A stretch of 7,983 nucleotides of DNA from contig PMUF01000321.1 in NCBI GenBank assembly GCA_003167015.1, forward strand, positions 1 through 7,983, given 5' to 3'. This document shows, in pieces, positions 5,037-7,983 of this stretch. Source of the DNA: Chitinophagaceae bacterium (GTDB taxonomy: Bacteria > Bacteroidota > Bacteroidia > Chitinophagales > Chitinophagaceae). A program made the position numbers and the translations under genes. Below the pieces are notes generated by a model. The model saw only the letters and a program-made list of their open reading frames with translations, searched no databases and was not told the DNA's origin. How positions within the stretch are numbered: the first letter of the stretch is position 1; every line of letters starts with the position of its first letter.

Positions 5037-6374
5037 TTATACGACCAGGAGATTCAGTAATAACACGCCCGCCAGCCCCACTACCGAGACAATGGTCTCC
5101 ATCACGGACCACGATCGGATCGTATCTTTTATCGATAGATTGAAGTATTCTTTGAACAGCCAGAACCCACCGTCATTGACGTGGGAAAACATCAGGCTGC
5201 CGGCCCCGACGCTCAACACCATCAGATTGGGATCGACATGCAAACGGTTCATCAGCGGCAGGATAAGACCGGCCGCGGTAAGACCGGCCACGGTGGCCGA
5301 TCCGAGACAGACACGGATAATGGCCGCCATCAGCCAGCCCAGCACCAGTGGATGGACAGGCCAGACTTGTAAGTATGAGGCAACCTCCTTGCTGACGCCA
5401 CTATCCGTAAAGACCTCTTTCAACGCGCCTGCCCCGGCTATGATCAGGAGGATGACAGCCACATCCTTGGTCGCCGCCTCATAGATATGCATGATCTTGA
5501 TCATCGGCATGCCGCAACGGATGCCCAGAGTATAAGTGGCAAAGGCGATAGCCAGCAATAAGATAATGGAGGGGTCCCCGGCAAAGGCCAGCAAATGCTG
5601 CAACGCCGCCGAACCATGCGAGATCAGCGGCAGTAGCGTGCTCAACATCAGCAGGATGACGGGCAGCAGCGCAGTCAGCAGGCTGTTGCCGATGCCCGGC
5701 AGCTCCGCCTCGGGCTTATCGGCCGCCACCAGCCCTTCAAGGGGGGAAGAGACAATGCCCTTCAACGTCTTTGAATATACGATCCCGGCAAGGATGACGG
5801 CGGGAATGGCGATTATCATCCCGTAAACCAGGGTCTTACCCATGCTGGCATGGAACTGCTCTACCAGCGCCGACGGCGCAGGGTGCGGCGGCAGAAAGCC
5901 GTGCGTGACAGACAGCGAGGCCAGCATCGGCAGTCCGATGTAGACCGCCGGCAGCTTGTATTTATAGGCGACAGAAAAGATCAGCGGTACCATCAGTACA
6001 AATCCGACATTGTAGAACAACGGGATACCAATGATCAATCCCGTCACCATCAGCGCCCATTGTATATATTTCTCGCCGAAAATGTTCATCATGTAAGTAG
6101 CGATCCGTTGTGCCGCACCGCTTTCCGCCACGATCTTACCCAGCATAGCGCCAAGGACGATCACAATGGCCAGTTGACCCAGCGTATCCCCGATGCCTTT
6201 ATAGACGGATTGGGTAATAGCGCCGAAAGAAATGCCAAGCAGCAACCCCGTCACAATAGATACGACCAGGAAAGCCAGGAAAGCATTGACCTTCCCCCAG
6301 GAAATCAGCGCCACCAATAACAGAATGCCGAACAATACGATGTATAGATGCATATGAAAAGAATCCAACGCCAT
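5037..6374 (-). CDS. GntP-family gluconate/aldonate:H+ symporter
   Basis: This inner-membrane proton symporter has 445 residues, the usual family length, and is hydrophobic throughout with about a dozen membrane spans. Family signatures include GAMLGKIVAESGAAQRIA (about 75-92), PLFYNVGFVLMVPLIFSVA (about 118-136), SVTHGFLPPHPAPSALVE (about 154-171), and near the C-terminus GSATVAGLTAAGLILPLM and SHVNDGGFWLFKEYF. These closely parallel E. coli GntT/GntP, which carry gluconate; the exact substrate here cannot be read from sequence. ATG at 6372-6374 is given, but ATG at 6351-6353 (MHLYIVLFG) matches the E. coli N-terminus better and is a real alternative. It lies 50 bp after the sugar-acid dehydratase gene, probably in the same operon, so it likely imports that enzyme's substrate. 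Confidence 0.93.
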   Translation of the reverse strand: MALDSFHMHLYIVLFGILLLVALISWGKVNAFLAFLVVSIVTGLLLGISFGAITQSVYKGIGDTLGQLAIVIVLGAMLGKIVAESGAAQRIATYMMNIFGEKYIQWALMVTGLIIGIPLFYNVGFVLMVPLIFSVAYKYKLPAVYIGLPMLASLSVTHGFLPPHPAPSALVEQFHASMGKTLVYGMIIAIPAVILAGIVYSKTLKGIVSSPLEGLVAADKPEAELPGIGNSLLTALLPVILLMLSTLLPLISHGSAALQHLLAFAGDPSIILLLAIAFATYTLGIRCGMPMIKIMHIYEAATKDVAVILLIIAGAGALKEVFTDSGVSKEVASYLQVWPVHPLVLGWLMAAIIRVCLGSATVAGLTAAGLILPLMNRLHVDPNLMVLSVGAGSLMFSHVNDGGFWLFKEYFNLSIKDTIRSWSVMETIVSVVGLAGVLLLNLLVV

Positions 6375-6424
6375 GCCTCAGCATTGCCATGCCTCCAAAA
6401 GCCACGCACCCAATCGCCACGCAC
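6370..6424. repeat. Degenerate 15-16 bp tandem repeat in the dehydratase-symporter gap
   Basis: GCCAYGC recurs at 6370, 6386, 6401 and 6416. The first two copies share GCCATGCCTC (6370-6379 and 6386-6395), the last two share GCCACGCAC (6401-6409 and 6416-6424). The array fills the whole intergenic gap, and its first unit contains the symporter start codon. The second unit carries a second ATG on the minus strand (6388-6390), preceded by GGAGG but out of frame with the symporter. Confidence 0.7.
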
Positions 6425-7983
6425 CTAGTGCGAATCCCTGCTCACCTCCGAACCCGACCCGCCGGTAAGGAAATCCAGATCCGCCCCTTTATCCGCCTGC
6501 TGCACATGGCTGACATATAAATGGACATATCCCCTGTCCGCACGCGGCGGCGCCGGTTGCCACAACTCCCGCCTGTGCTGCAGCTCTTCCGCTGTCACGT
6601 CCAGGTGCAGGCGCCTCCCTTCGACATCCAGCTCGATCCAGTCCCCATCCTTCACTAATGCCAGCACGCCCCCAATGGCAGATTCCGGCGATACATGCAG
6701 CACCACGGTGCCATACGCAGTACCACTCATTCTTCCATCGGAAATCCTGACCATATCGGTCACCCCTTTCTCCAGCAATTTTTTAGGCAAGGCCATATTG
6801 CCCACCTCCGGCATCCCCGGATACCCTACAGGCCCGACATTCTTCAGCACCATGACACAGGTCTCATCGATATCCAGATGGGGGTCATCTATCCGCAGAT
6901 GATAGTCTTCAATATTTTCGAATACCACCGCCCTCCCCCGGTGCTGCATTAGCGCGGGAGTGGCAGCAGACGGTTTGATCACCGCGCCGTTAGCCGATAA
7001 GTTGCCCTTTACCACGGCAATACCCGCATGCGGCAGCAGCGGTTCGTCGTAGGCAGCAATGACTTCCCTGTTATAGCAGGTCTCACGCCCTTTCACATTG
7101 TCGGCATGGGTCTTCCCGTTCACGGTCATTGCATCCATGTCGAGCAGGTCCCGCAGTTCGTTCAGGATCACCGGCAGGCCGCCCGCATAATAAAAATCTT
7201 CCATCAGGAATTTCCCCGAAGGCATCAGGTTCAGCAAAAGCGGTATTCCGCTGCCCAACCGGTCGAAATCCTCCAGTGTCAGCGGTACACCGATGCGGCC
7301 GGCGATAGCCGTGAGATGAATGATAAAATTCGTACTGCCGCCTATCGCAGCATTGACCTTGATGGCATTCTCCAGCGCACTCCGGGTCAGTATCCTGGAT
7401 AATCGAAGATCCTCTTTCACCATCTCCACTATGCGCCGCCCCGAAAGATGCGCCAGTACTTTTTTACGGGAGTCGACCGCCGGAATGGCCGCCGCACCCG
7501 GTAAGGTCAGGCCCAGGGATTCCACCATACAAGTCATGGTGCTTGCAGTGCCCATCGTCATACAGTGCCCCGGACTGCGCGACATACAACTCTCGGCCAG
7601 CAGATAATCGGCATCGCTCAATTTTCCGGTTTTGCGGTCCTCATCGAATTTCCAGACATGCGTACCGCTCCCGATATCATGACCCTGAAACTTTCCGTTC
7701 AGCATCGGCCCGCCAGGGACCACCAGCGTAGGAAGATCGACACTGGCAGCCCCCATGACAGTAGAAGGAGTGGTCTTGTCACAACCCGTCAGCAATACTA
7801 CCCCATCCAATGGATTGCCCCGGATGGACTCCTCCGCATCCATGCTAGCCAGGTTACGGAATAACATGGCAGTAGGTTTTAACAACGTCTCCCCCAGCGA
7901 CATCACCGGAAATTCCAGCGGGAATCCGCCGGCTTCATAAACACCGCGCTTCACGACTTCCGCGATATCCCGTAAATGCGCAT
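6425..7983 (-). CDS. IlvD/Edd-family sugar-acid dehydratase (arabinonate/xylonate type), N-terminus cut
   Basis: The gene runs off the right edge; the frame stays open to 7983, so the GTG at 7952-7954 is internal (upstream codons read AHLRDIAEV). About 518 residues are visible and roughly 60 are missing. Visible cluster and metal motifs are TGCDKTTPS (cluster Cys, Mg-binding Asp and the Lys that is carbamylated in relatives) and SPGHCMTMGTASTM (second cluster Cys). The third cluster Cys should lie just beyond the edge. RISDGRMSGTAYG contains the catalytic Ser. The C-terminal GADLDFL...DSH ending and the overall wording closely follow Rhizobium L-arabinonate dehydratase rather than IlvD. It should convert an aldonate to a 2-keto-3-deoxyaldonate using a [2Fe-2S] cluster; the substrate (arabinonate, xylonate or another) is not determined. 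The symporter gene follows 50 bp downstream. Confidence 0.9.
   Translation of the reverse strand, partial: AHLRDIAEVVKRGVYEAGGFPLEFPVMSLGETLLKPTAMLFRNLASMDAEESIRGNPLDGVVLLTGCDKTTPSTVMGAASVDLPTLVVPGGPMLNGKFQGHDIGSGTHVWKFDEDRKTGKLSDADYLLAESCMSRSPGHCMTMGTASTMTCMVESLGLTLPGAAAIPAVDSRKKVLAHLSGRRIVEMVKEDLRLSRILTRSALENAIKVNAAIGGSTNFIIHLTAIAGRIGVPLTLEDFDRLGSGIPLLLNLMPSGKFLMEDFYYAGGLPVILNELRDLLDMDAMTVNGKTHADNVKGRETCYNREVIAAYDEPLLPHAGIAVVKGNLSANGAVIKPSAATPALMQHRGRAVVFENIEDYHLRIDDPHLDIDETCVMVLKNVGPVGYPGMPEVGNMALPKKLLEKGVTDMVRISDGRMSGTAYGTVVLHVSPESAIGGVLALVKDGDWIELDVEGRRLHLDVTAEELQHRRELWQPAPPRADRGYVHLYVSHVQQADKGADLDFLTGGSGSEVSRDSH

Noticed and set aside
6199..6420. Small 73-residue gene overlapping the symporter start
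   Set aside because: It arises from the out-of-frame ATG in the tandem repeat and reads through symporter codons in another frame; no protein-like features were seen.
6425..7983. Dihydroxy-acid dehydratase (ilvD) of branched-chain amino acid synthesis
   Set aside because: The motifs and the GADLDFL...DSH C-terminus follow arabinonate/xylonate dehydratases, and the neighbour is a gluconate-type symporter, not an ilv gene.
1..7983. CRISPR array, tRNA, rRNA, insertion sequence or prophage
   Set aside because: No regularly spaced long repeats, tRNA-like cloverleaf, rRNA segments, transposase or integrase sequences were seen on either strand.

Overview
The window looks like chromosomal DNA of a fairly GC-rich member of the Bacteroidota, most likely a Chitinophagaceae-type organism. 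The evidence is a near-perfect Bacteroidota promoter (TTTG, 20 bp, TAATTTTG), A-rich rather than Shine-Dalgarno-rich start regions, a Bacteroidota-style lipoprotein, a sigma/anti-sigma pair of the kind common in that group, and a long-form HisG. The phylum call is fairly firm; the family is inference. Every gene lies on the minus strand, so transcription runs from high to low coordinates.

Sugar-acid block (7983 to 5037): the window opens inside an IlvD/Edd-family dehydratase that resembles L-arabinonate/D-xylonate dehydratases rather than IlvD. A complete GntP-family gluconate/aldonate:H+ symporter follows. The 50 bp between them is a four-unit degenerate 15-16 bp tandem repeat that runs into the symporter start codon. 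The pair plausibly imports an aldonate and dehydrates it to a 2-keto-3-deoxy acid.

Regulatory pair (4936 to 3951): a divergent ECF-like sigma factor is followed, at a 5-bp gap or 4-base overlap depending on the start, by a short one-TM anti-sigma-like protein that ends just after its membrane segment. An AT-rich stretch with a perfect 18-bp inverted repeat lies upstream of the sigma gene.

Histidine block (3928 to 412): a promoter begins 22 bp after the anti-sigma stop and drives a leader RNA. The leader encodes a 17-residue peptide with five consecutive histidines, followed by an intrinsic terminator whose 5' arm can instead pair with sequence at the leader stop codon. This is a textbook-style transcription attenuator for the following hisG-hisD-hisC genes, which encode steps 1, the last two oxidations, and the aminotransferase. 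hisB, hisH, hisA, hisF and hisI do not follow. HisG is the long form with its own C-terminal regulatory domain, so the pathway appears controlled both by attenuation and by feedback. Hairpins lie just ahead of hisG and between hisG and hisD, each followed by an A-rich start region.

Left end (411 to 1): a 166-bp intergenic stretch with possible RNA structure, then the start of a secreted lipoprotein. It breaks off where a PQQ-dependent sugar-dehydrogenase-like domain might begin. The best candidate for an under-described system here is the His-codon attenuator.
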